A stretch of DNA of 64,000 bases from an uncultured Pelagibacteraceae bacterium (GTDB lineage: Bacteria; Pseudomonadota; Alphaproteobacteria; Pelagibacterales; Pelagibacteraceae): NCBI GenBank assembly GCA_902623785.1, contig CACNVG010000004.1, forward strand, positions 1-64,000. The letters are read 5' to 3'. Of the stretch, positions 33,292 through 43,308 are shown in pieces; positions within the stretch are counted from its first letter, which is position 1, and every line of letters begins with the position of its first letter. A program made the translations under genes and the position numbers. The notes below the pieces were generated by a model. The model saw only the letters and a list, made by a program, of their open reading frames with translations, was not told where the DNA came from and searched no databases.

Positions 33292-35397
33292 ATGAACTAC
33301 GATGTTGAAACAATTTTAATCTACACAATTTTAGCTGGTATATTATCTATAGTTTACGGATATTTTACAGGAAAAAATATTCTATCTGAAAGTACGGGAA
33401 ATTCTAAGATGCAAGAAATTGCATCTGCAATTCAAATTGGTGCAAAAGCATATCTAAACAGACAGTACAAGACTATAGCAATAGTTGGTTTAGTAGTTCT
33501 TGTTATTATAAGTTTCTCATTTAGTTTTTTAGTGGGTTTAGGTTATTTAATTGGTGCTGCGTTATCTGGAATTGCTGGTTATGTTGGTATGTTAGTTTCA
33601 GTTCAGGCTAACGTTAGAACTGCTGAAGCATCTAGAAAAGGTTTATCAAAAGGTTTATCGATTGCATTCCAATCTGGAGCAGTTACTGGAATGTTAGTAG
33701 CTGGATTAGCTTTATTATCTATAGCAGTTTACTATTATTTACTTTTAAAATTTAATGTTGATAAAAGAGAATTAATCAATGCTCTTATTGCATTAGGATT
33801 TGGTGCTTCACTTATATCAATATTTGCAAGATTAGGTGGAGGAATCTTTACAAAAGGAGCCGATGTTGGTGCAGATTTAGTTGGAAAAGTAGAAGCAGGA
33901 ATTCCGGAAGATGATCCAAGAAACCCAGCTGTAATAGCAGACAACGTTGGTGATAATGTTGGTGATTGTGCTGGAATGGCTGCTGATTTATTTGAAACTT
34001 ACGCAGTAACCATTGTTGCTACCATGGTTTTATCTTCAATTTTTTTTCAAAATGATTTAATGATGATGGTTTACCCTCTTACTATAGGAGGCGCTTGTAT
34101 AATTACTTCAATTCTTGGTACTTTTTTCGTAAGATTAGGCTCATCAAAAAATATAATGCTTGCCCTTTATAAAGGGTTTTTTGTTACTGCAGTTACATCT
34201 TTACTAGTTTTATATCCACTTACTGATTATGTTTTAGGTTTAGAAAAGATATATTCAGTAGGCAACAAACAATTTTCTGGTTTAAGTCTTTATTATTGCA
34301 GTGTAATTGGATTAGTGATTACAGGTCTACTTATATGGGTTACGGAATATTATACCGGTACAAATTATAGGCCAGTAAAAAGTGTGGCATCTTCATCTAC
34401 TACTGGACATGGTACAAACGTAATTCAAGGATTGGCTGTTTCAATGGAAGCGACAGCAATACCAGCACTAATTATTGTTGGTGGAATTTTATTAACGAAT
34501 TATATAGCTGGGTTATATGGTATAGCTATTGCCGTAACTGCAATGTTAGCTCTTGCAGGAATGGTGGTAGCATTAGATGCATATGGACCGGTAACAGATA
34601 ATGCTGGTGGAATAGCTGAGATGTCTAATTTGCCAAAAAATGTTAGAAAAACTACTGATGCATTAGATGCGGTTGGTAATACCACAAAGGCTGTAACTAA
34701 AGGCTATGCAATTGGTTCAGCAGGATTAGGTGCATTAGTTTTATTTGCTGCTTATACAGAAGATATTAAATTTTTTTCAAATTTGCCTGGCTCAAAACTA
34801 GAAAATGTAGTTGTAAGTTTTGATCTTTCCAATCCTTTTGTGGTAGTAGGTTTATTAGTTGGCGGTATGTTGCCATATCTCTTTGGATCTATGGGTATGC
34901 AAGCTGTAGGAAGAGCAGGTGGTGCTGTTGTGATAGAAGTCAGAAGGCAGTTCAAGAAAATCCCTGGTATAATGAAAAGAAAATCTAAACCAGATTATGG
35001 AAAGTTAGTTGATTTATTAACAAAAGCTGCAATTAAAGAAATGATTATACCTTCTCTATTACCTGTTTTATCTCCTATAGTTTTATATTTAATAATTTAT
35101 CAAATTGGTGGTCAGGTTGCTGCATTATCATCAGTTGGCGCAATGTTACTTGGGGTTATAATTACAGGTCTATTTGTTGCAATTTCTATGACAGCAGGCG
35201 GTGGTGCATGGGATAATGCAAAAAAATATATTGAAGATGGTAATCACGGTGGAAAAGGATCTGAAGCTCATAAAGCTGCAGTTACTGGTGATACAGTAGG
35301 CGATCCTTATAAAGACACAGCAGGTCCGGCAGTTAATCCAATGATAAAAATTACGAATATAGTTGCTTTATTACTTTTAGCGGTAATCGCAGGTTAG
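33292..35397 (+). CDS. hppA: K+-independent-type H+-translocating pyrophosphatase
   Basis: [55 protein letters not shown] has Lys at the K+-independence position. Confidence 0.96.
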   Translation: MNYDVETILIYTILAGILSIVYGYFTGKNILSESTGNSKMQEIASAIQIGAKAYLNRQYKTIAIVGLVVLVIISFSFSFLVGLGYLIGAALSGIAGYVGMLVSVQANVRTAEASRKGLSKGLSIAFQSGAVTGMLVAGLALLSIAVYYYLLLKFNVDKRELINALIALGFGASLISIFARLGGGIFTKGADVGADLVGKVEAGIPEDDPRNPAVIADNVGDNVGDCAGMAADLFETYAVTIVATMVLSSIFFQNDLMMMVYPLTIGGACIITSILGTFFVRLGSSKNIMLALYKGFFVTAVTSLLVLYPLTDYVLGLEKIYSVGNKQFSGLSLYYCSVIGLVITGLLIWVTEYYTGTNYRPVKSVASSSTTGHGTNVIQGLAVSMEATAIPALIIVGGILLTNYIAGLYGIAIAVTAMLALAGMVVALDAYGPVTDNAGGIAEMSNLPKNVRKTTDALDAVGNTTKAVTKGYAIGSAGLGALVLFAAYTEDIKFFSNLPGSKLENVVVSFDLSNPFVVVGLLVGGMLPYLFGSMGMQAVGRAGGAVVIEVRRQFKKIPGIMKRKSKPDYGKLVDLLTKAAIKEMIIPSLLPVLSPIVLYLIIYQIGGQVAALSSVGAMLLGVIITGLFVAISMTAGGGAWDNAKKYIEDGNHGGKGSEAHKAAVTGDTVGDPYKDTAGPAVNPMIKITNIVALLLLAVIAG

Positions 35398-35864
35398 TTA
35401 CCTTCTTCTCGTCTTTTTTTTCTAACACCTAACGGGTCGTTAATTTTTTGTCTCATACTAGATAAAAAACTGTATACAAAATTTCTTTTACTATAATTTG
35501 CTTCAGTATTTTTTTTGTCAAATCTTATTTCTTTCATATCATTTAGATTGTAAAAATCCATTTTTGAAAGTAAACCCCGATTATCAATTTCAACAACTAA
35601 AACATTATTAACTATCAACTCCTTTTTTCCAAAAAAATGTGTATTTGTAATTTTTCTCTCTATATAAATCCAAACATCGTTATCAAATGAACTTTTTGTA
35701 GATGGTTCACCTAAAATACTTAATAAATCGTTTCTATTGGTTGAATTTAATTGAATTTTTTCTTTCTTCTTCTCTAAAAAGTAAACACCATGATGATCAT
35801 CAACCAATTTAAATGAACAGTTTGAAAAAAAGAAAAATATAGATATAAGCAATAATAATTTCAT
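35394..35864 (-). CDS. bamE: BamE/SmpA-OmlA family outer-membrane assembly lipoprotein (start trimmed from 35978)
   Basis: [16 protein letters not shown] lipoprotein signal; [26 protein letters not shown]. Confidence 0.85.
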   Translation of the reverse strand: MKLLLLISIFFFFSNCSFKLVDDHHGVYFLEKKKEKIQLNSTNRNDLLSILGEPSTKSSFDNDVWIYIERKITNTHFFGKKELIVNNVLVVEIDNRGLLSKMDFYNLNDMKEIRFDKKNTEANYSKRNFVYSFLSSMRQKINDPLGVRKKRREEGN

Positions 35865-36336
35865 GATTATAGAATTTGTAAATGTATATAATAATTTGAT
35901 AAATCTCTCTAGAAATAAAAAAATTTTTGTAATTTTTACTGCAAAAGATACTTTTTCTGATAGGCTTATCATTTTCATGTTTCATTTTGCTCTACTTTTA
36001 AGAGAATATAAAGAGAAAAATAATAAAAAATATTTACAAGATTTATTTGATTATATTTTTCGTCAAATAGAACTTAGTTTAAGAGAAATTGGTTATGGAG
36101 ATGTTTCTATTAATAAAAAAATGAAAAATTATATCAATATTTTCTACTCTATTATTGATAAGTTTAATAACTGGAATTCATTAAACAATAAAGAAAAATC
36201 CAATATACTAGGTTTTTTTATAAAACTAGATGATAAAGGAGATAAATTGGTTGATTATTTCAACAACTTTCAGGAATATCTATCAAAAAATTCTTTAAAT
36301 TCATTTACAAAAAGTGTAATAAATCATAAATTCTAA
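35863..36336 (+). CDS. Ubiquinol-cytochrome c chaperone family protein (CBP3-like)
   Basis: [21 protein letters not shown]...[29 protein letters not shown]. Confidence 0.8.
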   Translation: MIIEFVNVYNNLINLSRNKKIFVIFTAKDTFSDRLIIFMFHFALLLREYKEKNNKKYLQDLFDYIFRQIELSLREIGYGDVSINKKMKNYINIFYSIIDKFNNWNSLNNKEKSNILGFFIKLDDKGDKLVDYFNNFQEYLSKNSLNSFTKSVINHKF

Positions 36337-36338
36337 AT

Positions 36339-36518
36339 ATGGCTGTACCAAAACGTAAAACAACAAAATCGAGAGCTGGCAAAAGAAGATCTCATCATCA
36401 TTTTGTTACAAAAAATGTAGTTGAAGATAAAAAATCTGGTGAATATAGATTGTCACATCACTTAGATCTTAAAACAGGTACCTATAAAGGTAGACAAGTT
36501 TTAGACCCAAAGGATTAA
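36339..36518 (+). CDS. rpmF: Ribosomal protein L32 (59 aa, below the ORF-track cutoff)
   Basis: [59 protein letters not shown]. Confidence 0.95.
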   Translation: MAVPKRKTTKSRAGKRRSHHHFVTKNVVEDKKSGEYRLSHHLDLKTGTYKGRQVLDPKD

Positions 36519-36526
36519 TTTTCCTG

Positions 36527-37537
36527 ATGAATAAAATATTAAATATTGCAGTTGATGCAATGGGTGGGGAGGGTTCGCCAAAAAAAGCATTAGATGGTAT
36601 CTTACACCACACAAATACAACAAAAAATATTAATTACAATATATTTGGTGACCAAGGACAGATCGAAAAAATTCTTCCTAAAAAATTGGATAATAATTCT
36701 TATAATTTAATACATACAAATGACCAAATACTAGATACTGACTCACCACTTTCGGCTGCCAAAAAAGGTAAAGATACAAGCATGTGGAAGGCAATAGAAA
36801 GTGTAAAAGAAAAGAAATCAGATATTGTAATATCTGCAGGAAATACAGGTGCTTTATTTGTTTTGGCAAAATTAAACTTAAAAATGATTGAAAATATAGA
36901 TAAGCCAGCTTTATCAGCTTTATGGCCAAATAAAAATGGAATGAATGTTGTTTTAGATCTTGGTGCAAATATAGAATGTAATGAAAAAAATTTATTAGAT
37001 TTTTCAATTATGGGATCTTCTCTTTTCAAAGCGCTATTTCCTGATGAAGTTGCTAAGGTTGCTTTATTAAATATTGGCTCAGAAGAGTTAAAGGGTAATG
37101 AAGTTATTAAAAATGCATTTAAACTTTTAAAAGATAGAAAGAATTCTGATTTTTTATTTAAGGGATACGTTGAGGGTAACCATATTATGAGTGGAGATGT
37201 AAATGTAATTATCACAGATGGCTTTACAGGAAATATTGCACTAAAAACTGCTGAAGGAACTGCCAATTTTATTATGAAAGAAGTAAAAGATTCAATGACA
37301 TCAAATTTATTTGGAAAAATTTTAACATTTTTAAACATAAAAAATTTAAAAAAGGTAAAAGAGAAACTTGACCCAAGGCTCTATAATGGAGCAATTCTTA
37401 TTGGCTTAGATTCACCTGTAGTAAAAAGTCATGGCTCAACTGACTCTTTGGGTTTTTCTTATTCTTTAAAGGTATGTGAAAGAATAATAAATGGTAACCT
37501 TATTGATAAAATCAAAAAAAATCTGATTTTATCATGA
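36527..37537 (+). CDS. plsX: Phosphate acyltransferase PlsX
   Basis: IAVDAMGGEGSPKKALDGI, DGFTGNIALKTAEGTA. Confidence 0.95.
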   Translation: MNKILNIAVDAMGGEGSPKKALDGILHHTNTTKNINYNIFGDQGQIEKILPKKLDNNSYNLIHTNDQILDTDSPLSAAKKGKDTSMWKAIESVKEKKSDIVISAGNTGALFVLAKLNLKMIENIDKPALSALWPNKNGMNVVLDLGANIECNEKNLLDFSIMGSSLFKALFPDEVAKVALLNIGSEELKGNEVIKNAFKLLKDRKNSDFLFKGYVEGNHIMSGDVNVIITDGFTGNIALKTAEGTANFIMKEVKDSMTSNLFGKILTFLNIKNLKKVKEKLDPRLYNGAILIGLDSPVVKSHGSTDSLGFSYSLKVCERIINGNLIDKIKKNLILS

Positions 37538-37836
37538 GGATAAATTTAACAAAAAAAGAAATCGTAAACGCCATATATATGCAACTTGGGTTTTCAAAAA
37601 AAATATCTACCAACATTCTTGATGATATTTTAGCTCTAATTGTTAATAAATTAAAAAATACAAAAAAAGTAAAAATATCTAATTTTGGTACTTTTCATGT
37701 TCGTTTCAAAAAATCCAGGATAGGCAGAAACCCGAAAACAAAAGAAAAAAAAACAATAAAAGAGAGAAATGTTGTATTATTCAAACCATCAAAAGAACTT
37801 AAAAATTTTATAAATTATAAAAATGAAAAAAACTGA
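37534..37836 (+). CDS. ihfA: Integration host factor alpha / HU-family protein
   Basis: VKISNFGTFHVRFKKSRIGRNPKTKE DNA-bending signature. Confidence 0.9.
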   Translation: MRINLTKKEIVNAIYMQLGFSKKISTNILDDILALIVNKLKNTKKVKISNFGTFHVRFKKSRIGRNPKTKEKKTIKERNVVLFKPSKELKNFINYKNEKN

Positions 37837-38185
37837 TAATTCATATAAAACAATTGGTGAAGTTGCTGAAATTTTAAATTTATCTAAAAGTCGAAACTCA
37901 AAAAATAGTACCCATACAATAAGATTTTGGGAAAAAGAATTTAAACAAATTAAACCAAAAATTATTAATAAAAGAAGATATTATGATAAAAAAAATCTAA
38001 ACATTTTAAAAAAAATTCATTTTTTATTAAAGAATCAGGGCATGACAGTCAGCGGAGTGAAAAAATATCTAAATAATGAAAACTTTGATATTGACGGCAA
38101 GGAAAATAGAATTATAAATCACACTAATTTGAAATTTAGACTTAACAAAATAAACAATTTAATTAAGGAGATCAAAGAAAACTAA
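37823..38185 (+). CDS. MerR family transcriptional regulator
   Basis: YKTIGEVAEILNL...HTIRFWEKEFKQIKPKIINKRRYYDKKNL. Confidence 0.9.
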   Translation: MKKTDNSYKTIGEVAEILNLSKSRNSKNSTHTIRFWEKEFKQIKPKIINKRRYYDKKNLNILKKIHFLLKNQGMTVSGVKKYLNNENFDIDGKENRIINHTNLKFRLNKINNLIKEIKEN

Positions 38186-38376
38186 TGGCAAAAAAAACTC
38201 ATGTTAAAGTTAGATTAGTTCCAGAAGCAAAACCTGATAGTCCTTTTTTTTATTATGTAAAAAAACCTTCTGGTGGTGAAAAAGCTAAGATCAAGTTAAA
38301 GGCAAAAAAATATAATCCTTCAACAAGAAAACATGAAGTTTTTGTTGAAAAAAAACTTCCACCTCATAGCAAATAA
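38185..38376 (+). CDS. rpmG: Ribosomal protein L33
   Basis: KKTHVKVRLVPEAKPDSPFFYYVKK...KKYNPSTRKHEVFVEKKL. Confidence 0.88.
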   Translation: MAKKTHVKVRLVPEAKPDSPFFYYVKKPSGGEKAKIKLKAKKYNPSTRKHEVFVEKKLPPHSK

Positions 38377-38380
38377 TAAT

Positions 38381-38674
38381 TTATTTTTTTTTCTTAAAAT
38401 TTCTAAATTCATATTCTATAAAAGCATTGATCATACTTTTCCAAACTTTTACAGTTATCTTCGTATCTATTTTATTTTTTTTGGATTTTTTCTTAATGTT
38501 ACTTAAGATTATATTTATTCTTTTTCTATCAATAATTTCACTCTTTTTTTCTTTAAGCTTTAAGACATTTTGAACAATATTAAACCTCTTTTTTAATATA
38601 TTGATTAGTTGATTATCGAGTAAATCTAGTTTTCTTCTTAAAACAATTAATTTTTTTTTATTATTAGGCGACAT
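38381..38674 (-). CDS. Chorismate mutase (AroQ type)
   Basis: LVVLRRKLD-like LIVLRRKLDLLDNQLINILKKRFNIVQNVLKLK. Confidence 0.75.
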   Translation of the reverse strand: MSPNNKKKLIVLRRKLDLLDNQLINILKKRFNIVQNVLKLKEKKSEIIDRKRINIILSNIKKKSKKNKIDTKITVKVWKSMINAFIEYEFRNFKKKK

Positions 38675-38717
38675 TTAATCTTTTGGATTTAAATATAATT
38701 ATTATATCTATTTAGAT

Positions 38718-39734
38718 ATGTACATAAATAAAAATATCGAAAATTTACTATCTTTTTGGTTAATTATTATGTTTGTTTTAGTCTCATCAATAATAGTTGT
38801 TGGTGGATTAACGAGATTAACTGACTCTGGTTTATCGATTACCAAATGGGAATTATTTAAAGGATTTTTGCCACCATTTACAAGTACTGAATGGAATGTT
38901 TATTTCAATTTATATAAGCAAATACCTGAATATAAATTACAAAACTTTAACATGACAATTGATGAATTTAAAATTATTTTCTGGTGGGAGTGGGCCCATA
39001 GATTTTTGGGTAGAATAATAGGTTTGTTTTTTTTTATTCCATTAGTGTATTTTATATTCAAACTTGGTATTAAAAAAACGAAACCATATATATTAATATT
39101 CTTATTAATATGTGCTCAAGGATTTATAGGCTGGTATATGGTTATGAGTGGATTAGTTAATAAAGTTGATGTAAGTCATTTCAGATTATCTCTTCATCTA
39201 ACAACTGCTTTTATTATCTTAACACTTATACTATGGCAAATTTTGAATCTTAAAATAAGATTAAAGTTTAATGATAGTTTTATAAAATTTAAATTACCTG
39301 AAATCTTTATTTTTTTAATTTTTTTACAAATAATTGTTGGTGCTTTTGTCTCAGGTATGGATGCGGGAAAAATTTATAATTCATGGCCATTAATGGGATC
39401 AAATTTTTTTCCAAATGACAATGATTTTTACAATTTGTTTAAGATTTCAGCTTTTAGCGATCCCTCTCTTGTTCAATTCATGCATCGAAATTTAGCTTAT
39501 ATTATAATGTGTGTATATTTGATTACTCTTTATTTTGTAATTTCAAATAAATTAACAAAGTTCAATAAAACAATTATAGTTTTAGGTTTAATATTATTGC
39601 TTCAAATAGTTTTAGGAATTTTTACAGTAACTAGTGGTGCACAAATGTTTATTGCATCTATGCACCAAATTAGTTCAATTTTACTAGTAAGCTTTAGTGT
39701 TTATTTTTTATTTATAAACAATAGAAAAAATTAA
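38718..39734 (+). CDS. ctaA: Heme A synthase (COX15/CtaA)
   Basis: VVVGGLTRLTDSGLSITKWELFKGFLPP, WEWAHRFLGRIIG, MHRNLAYII. Confidence 0.95.
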   Translation: MYINKNIENLLSFWLIIMFVLVSSIIVVGGLTRLTDSGLSITKWELFKGFLPPFTSTEWNVYFNLYKQIPEYKLQNFNMTIDEFKIIFWWEWAHRFLGRIIGLFFFIPLVYFIFKLGIKKTKPYILIFLLICAQGFIGWYMVMSGLVNKVDVSHFRLSLHLTTAFIILTLILWQILNLKIRLKFNDSFIKFKLPEIFIFLIFLQIIVGAFVSGMDAGKIYNSWPLMGSNFFPNDNDFYNLFKISAFSDPSLVQFMHRNLAYIIMCVYLITLYFVISNKLTKFNKTIIVLGLILLLQIVLGIFTVTSGAQMFIASMHQISSILLVSFSVYFLFINNRKN

Positions 39735-41056
39735 CTTACAGCCTTCAGTCTTGGTTTACCTGAAGCATCAAGTGCTTGTTTCAAGTCTGCTATAATATCA
39801 TCTGGATGTTCTATACCAATAGATAGTCTGATGTACCCAGGTGTAACACCAGCTGCTAATAATTCTTCCTCAGTAAGCTGACTATGTGTAGTTGTAGCAG
39901 GGTGGATAGCTAAACTTCTAGCATCTCCAATATTTGCTACATGGTAAAACATTTTTAATGCCTCAATAAACTTTTTACCAGCTTCTACACCACCTTTAAC
40001 CTCAATACCTACTAAAGCACCATTTCCTCCAGAAAAATATTTCTTAGTTCTATCTCCAACTGCTCCTTTGTGAAGTGTCGGGTATATAACTCTTTCAACA
40101 TTTTTATGCTTAGTTAGAAAATCGACAGCCTTTTCTGCATTCGAGCAGTGCTGTTTCATTCTTAAAGGTGCTGTCTCTAATCCTTGTATAATACCCCATG
40201 CGTTGTCAGGTGCTAAAGGTGCTCCCAAATCCCTTAATAGACATACTCTTGCTCTTACTGCAAAGGATACATTAGCTCCCGTTAATTGAGGTACAACTTC
40301 GCCCCACTTTGCTCCTCCATAACTCATATCTGGTTCATTAAACAATGGTTGTCTTTTTGGATCAGCTGTCCAATCAAAATTTCCTCCATCAACTAAACAC
40401 CCACCAATTACTGTACCATGTCCTCCAATAAATTTAGTTAAAGAATGAACAACAACAGCTGCGCCATGATCCAATGGTTTGCATATGACTGGTGCTGCAG
40501 TATTATCCATTATTAGAGGTATATTATGCTTTCTTCCAATATCGGAAACTTCTTTTATTGGAAAAACTCTTAAAGCAGGATTTGGTAATGTTTCAGCATA
40601 GAAACATCTTGTTCTATCATCAATTGCCTTTTCAAAATTTTTTGGATCAGAAGGATCAGCATACCTCACTTCAATACCAAGTTTTTTTAACGTATGTGTA
40701 AATAAGTTTACTGTTCCACCATATAGATCTGTTGAACTAACAAAGTTATCTCCAGACTGACATACGTTGAGAATTGCAAATGTAGATGCTGCTTGTCCTG
40801 ACCCAACGGTAACGCAGGCTAATCCATTTTCAATAGCTGCAACTCTTTTTTCCAAGACGTCATTTGTTGGGTTCATAATCCTTGTGTAGATATTTCCAAA
40901 CTCTTTTAGTGCAAATAGATTTGCAGCATGTCCAGTATTATTAAACTGATATGATGTTGTTCTATAAATTGGCACAGCAACAGCTGTTGTTGCTGGATCA
41001 CTTCGATATTCACCACCATGTAGAGCAATAGTCTCTGGATTCTTAGATTTACTCAT
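39731..41056 (-). CDS. metY: O-acetylhomoserine aminocarboxypropyltransferase / sulfhydrylase
   Basis: IALHGGEYRSDPATTAVAVPIYRTTSYQFNNT, AVVVHSLTKFIGGHGTVIGG. Confidence 0.95.
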   Translation of the reverse strand: MSKSKNPETIALHGGEYRSDPATTAVAVPIYRTTSYQFNNTGHAANLFALKEFGNIYTRIMNPTNDVLEKRVAAIENGLACVTVGSGQAASTFAILNVCQSGDNFVSSTDLYGGTVNLFTHTLKKLGIEVRYADPSDPKNFEKAIDDRTRCFYAETLPNPALRVFPIKEVSDIGRKHNIPLIMDNTAAPVICKPLDHGAAVVVHSLTKFIGGHGTVIGGCLVDGGNFDWTADPKRQPLFNEPDMSYGGAKWGEVVPQLTGANVSFAVRARVCLLRDLGAPLAPDNAWGIIQGLETAPLRMKQHCSNAEKAVDFLTKHKNVERVIYPTLHKGAVGDRTKKYFSGGNGALVGIEVKGGVEAGKKFIEALKMFYHVANIGDARSLAIHPATTTHSQLTEEELLAAGVTPGYIRLSIGIEHPDDIIADLKQALDASGKPRLKAVS

Positions 41057-41101
41057 TTTTTTCTCCCTTCTTTGATGATTTGTGTTTTTTTATCAGTAGA
41101 A

Positions 41102-41149
41102 ATTGTGAATTATGCACTACTTTCATATAATAATTTAGGCTATCACAAT
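41102..41149. promoter_or_regulatory. Inverted repeat ATTGTGA / TCACAAT in the metY 5' region
   Basis: Perfect 7-bp arms at 41102-41108 and 41143-41149 upstream of metY (minus strand). Confidence 0.45.
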
Positions 41150-41181
41150 CTAAATATTAAAAACAAGCGAAATATAATAAT

Positions 41182-41209
41182 TTGACAATACGTAATTTCT
41201 AAGTATTAA
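41182..41209 (+). promoter_or_regulatory. Putative sigma70-type promoter for rplM
   Basis: TTGACA (41182-41187), 16-nt spacer, TATTAA (41204-41209); ATG at 41221. Confidence 0.55.
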
Positions 41210-41220
41210 TCCCCGCAAAC

Positions 41221-41679
41221 ATGACTAAATTTGTTAAAAAATCTGAAATCAACTCTAAGTGGTATGAAATTGATGCTAAAAACGCCGTGGTAGGGAGGTT
41301 AGCTACAATAATCTCAAAAATTATAAGAGGAAAAAACAGCCCTAAATACACTCCTCATATGGATCATGGCGATTTTGTTGTCGTTAAAAACATAGAACAT
41401 ATTAAATTTACCGGCAACAAGTTTGAAAACAAAAAATATTATAAACATACCGGATATCCTGGCGGTATAAAAGAAACAACACCAGAAAAGTTAAGTGAGA
41501 AAAAACCAGGTGAAGTTTTAAAACTTGCAGTAAAAAGAATGTTACCTGGAGGCTCTTTGGGAAAAAAACAACTATCAAAACTTAAAATTTACAAAGGTGA
41601 AACTCATCCGCACACATCTCAAAACCCTGAACATATTAATGTTTCGAAATTAAACAATAAAAATTTGATAAGAAACTAA
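41221..41679 (+). CDS. rplM: Ribosomal protein L13
   Basis: WYEIDAKNAVVGRLATIISKIIRGKNSPKYTPHMDHGDFVVV. Confidence 0.97.
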   Translation: MTKFVKKSEINSKWYEIDAKNAVVGRLATIISKIIRGKNSPKYTPHMDHGDFVVVKNIEHIKFTGNKFENKKYYKHTGYPGGIKETTPEKLSEKKPGEVLKLAVKRMLPGGSLGKKQLSKLKIYKGETHPHTSQNPEHINVSKLNNKNLIRN

Positions 41680-41680
41680 A

Positions 41681-42100
41681 ATGTCATTAGATCAAACAAT
41701 GTTAAAAGATTTCAAAGATAGCAAATACGCAACAGGTAGAAGAAAAAAATCTATTGCTAAAGTTTGGTTAAAGAAAGGAACTGGTAATATTTTTGTCAAT
41801 GGAAAAAAATACGATGATTATTTCAAAAGATCTAACCATATTGGTCAACTTTTAAGACCTTTTGAGATTATTGAGCAAGCTACATCTTATGACGTTAGAT
41901 GTTCTGTAAAAGGCGGGGGTCATAGCGGACAAGTAGGAGCAATGATTCACGGCATTTCAAAGGCTCTACTGCTTTTTGATTCTGGATTAAAACCAACACT
42001 AAAAAAAGAAAAACTTACCACGAGGGACTCTCGTTCTGTTGAGCGTAAAAAATACGGTCATAGAAAAGCAAGAAGAAGCTTTCAGTTTTCTAAAAGATAA
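41681..42100 (+). CDS. rpsI: Ribosomal protein S9
   Basis: YATGRRKKSIAKVWLKKGTG, GGGHSGQVGAMIHGISKAL, C-terminal RRSFQFSKR. Confidence 0.97.
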   Translation: MSLDQTMLKDFKDSKYATGRRKKSIAKVWLKKGTGNIFVNGKKYDDYFKRSNHIGQLLRPFEIIEQATSYDVRCSVKGGGHSGQVGAMIHGISKALLLFDSGLKPTLKKEKLTTRDSRSVERKKYGHRKARRSFQFSKR

Positions 42101-42133
42101 TTACTTTTTTACAATCAACTGTTATAATAATTT

Positions 42134-43150
42134 ATGGACAAACTTAACGTATTAATTGCGGGCTCAACGGGCTATATTGGAACTCAGTTAGTGAAACTTC
42201 TATGTAAACACAAAAATGTGAAAATAAAATATCTTTGTGGGAATACATCAGTTGGTAAGAATATTTCCTATTATGATAAAGATTTAAAAAAGTATAAGCT
42301 TCCAAAGATAATCAAGATTAATTATAATCTATTTAAGGATGTAGATGTTATATTTACATCCTTGCCTAATGGTGAATCTCAAAAAATTGCTAACAAACTA
42401 TTAAAAAAAAATATCATGATTGATCTATCAGCTGATTTTAGACTAACGAATGCAAAAATATATAACAAATATTATGGGATTAAACATGTATCCTTAAATA
42501 ATCTAAAAAAAAGTATTTATGGTTTACCTGAAATTAATAAGAAAAATTTTTCAAAAGTTAAAATTATAGCTTGCCCAGGTTGTTATCCTACTTCTATACT
42601 TCTACCTTTATTTCCTTTAATTAAAAAAAATTTAATTGATTTTAAGAATATTGTTATTGATTCAAAATCAGGTTTTTCTGGAGCTGGTCGTGGTGTTCAT
42701 AAAAAATTCAAGAATAAAAATTTATATGGTTCAACAAGTGCTTATGGAATAGCCTCTCATAGACATAATGCAGAAATTCAACAAGAATTGAGCCTTGTAA
42801 AAAAAAATATAGAATTTACTTTCACTCCTCATATACTTCCTATGTTTCGAGGGATTCTATCAACAATTTATTTAAATTATAAAAGTAAATCTAATTTGAA
42901 TAAAATATACAATGAATTAAGAAGATATTATATGAAAGATAAATTTATAAAAATATTGAAGAATAAAGCTCTAAGCACGAATGATGTTATTAACACAAAT
43001 AATTGTCAGATATCAGTTTGCAAATCAAAGGATAAAAAAAAATTAATTATTCTAAGCAGCATAGATAATTTGATAAAAGGAGGGGCGGGGCAAGCAGTTC
43101 AAAATTTAAATCTTATCTATAATTTTAAGTTTAATGAGGGTTTAAAATGA
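42134..43150 (+). CDS. argC: N-acetyl-gamma-glutamyl-phosphate reductase
   Basis: IAGSTGYIGTQLVKLL, IACPGCYPTSILLPL, KSGFSGAGRG. Confidence 0.95.
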   Translation: MDKLNVLIAGSTGYIGTQLVKLLCKHKNVKIKYLCGNTSVGKNISYYDKDLKKYKLPKIIKINYNLFKDVDVIFTSLPNGESQKIANKLLKKNIMIDLSADFRLTNAKIYNKYYGIKHVSLNNLKKSIYGLPEINKKNFSKVKIIACPGCYPTSILLPLFPLIKKNLIDFKNIVIDSKSGFSGAGRGVHKKFKNKNLYGSTSAYGIASHRHNAEIQQELSLVKKNIEFTFTPHILPMFRGILSTIYLNYKSKSNLNKIYNELRRYYMKDKFIKILKNKALSTNDVINTNNCQISVCKSKDKKKLIILSSIDNLIKGGAGQAVQNLNLIYNFKFNEGLK

Positions 43151-43308
43151 GAAATTTTTTATTCATAATATTTATTATTTTAATTGCATGTAGTAATCAG
43201 GACCTTAAGACAGAGGTAATCGACATTAATAAGAAAATGACTTTTGAGGAATTTAGAGTTTTGATTGAAAAAAATGGTAATATAAATGACTACCCAAGTT
43301 TAGACTAA
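43147..43308 (+). CDS. Small putative lipoprotein (53 aa, absent from the ORF track)
   Basis: MRNFLFIIFIILIACSNQDLKTEVIDINKKMTFEEFRVLIEKNGNINDYPSLD; lipobox LIAC; 4-nt overlap with argC, 1-nt with hom. Confidence 0.75.
   Translation: MRNFLFIIFIILIACSNQDLKTEVIDINKKMTFEEFRVLIEKNGNINDYPSLD

Noticed and set aside
35865-35978. Upstream start of bamE ORF at 35978
   Set aside because: The lipoprotein signal peptide begins at [16 protein letters not shown] (35864); the extension overlaps the opposite-strand gene.
36678-37338. Two minus-strand ORFs (109 and 212 aa) inside plsX
   Set aside because: Antisense shadows of plsX, low-complexity hydrophobic/Ser-rich translations.
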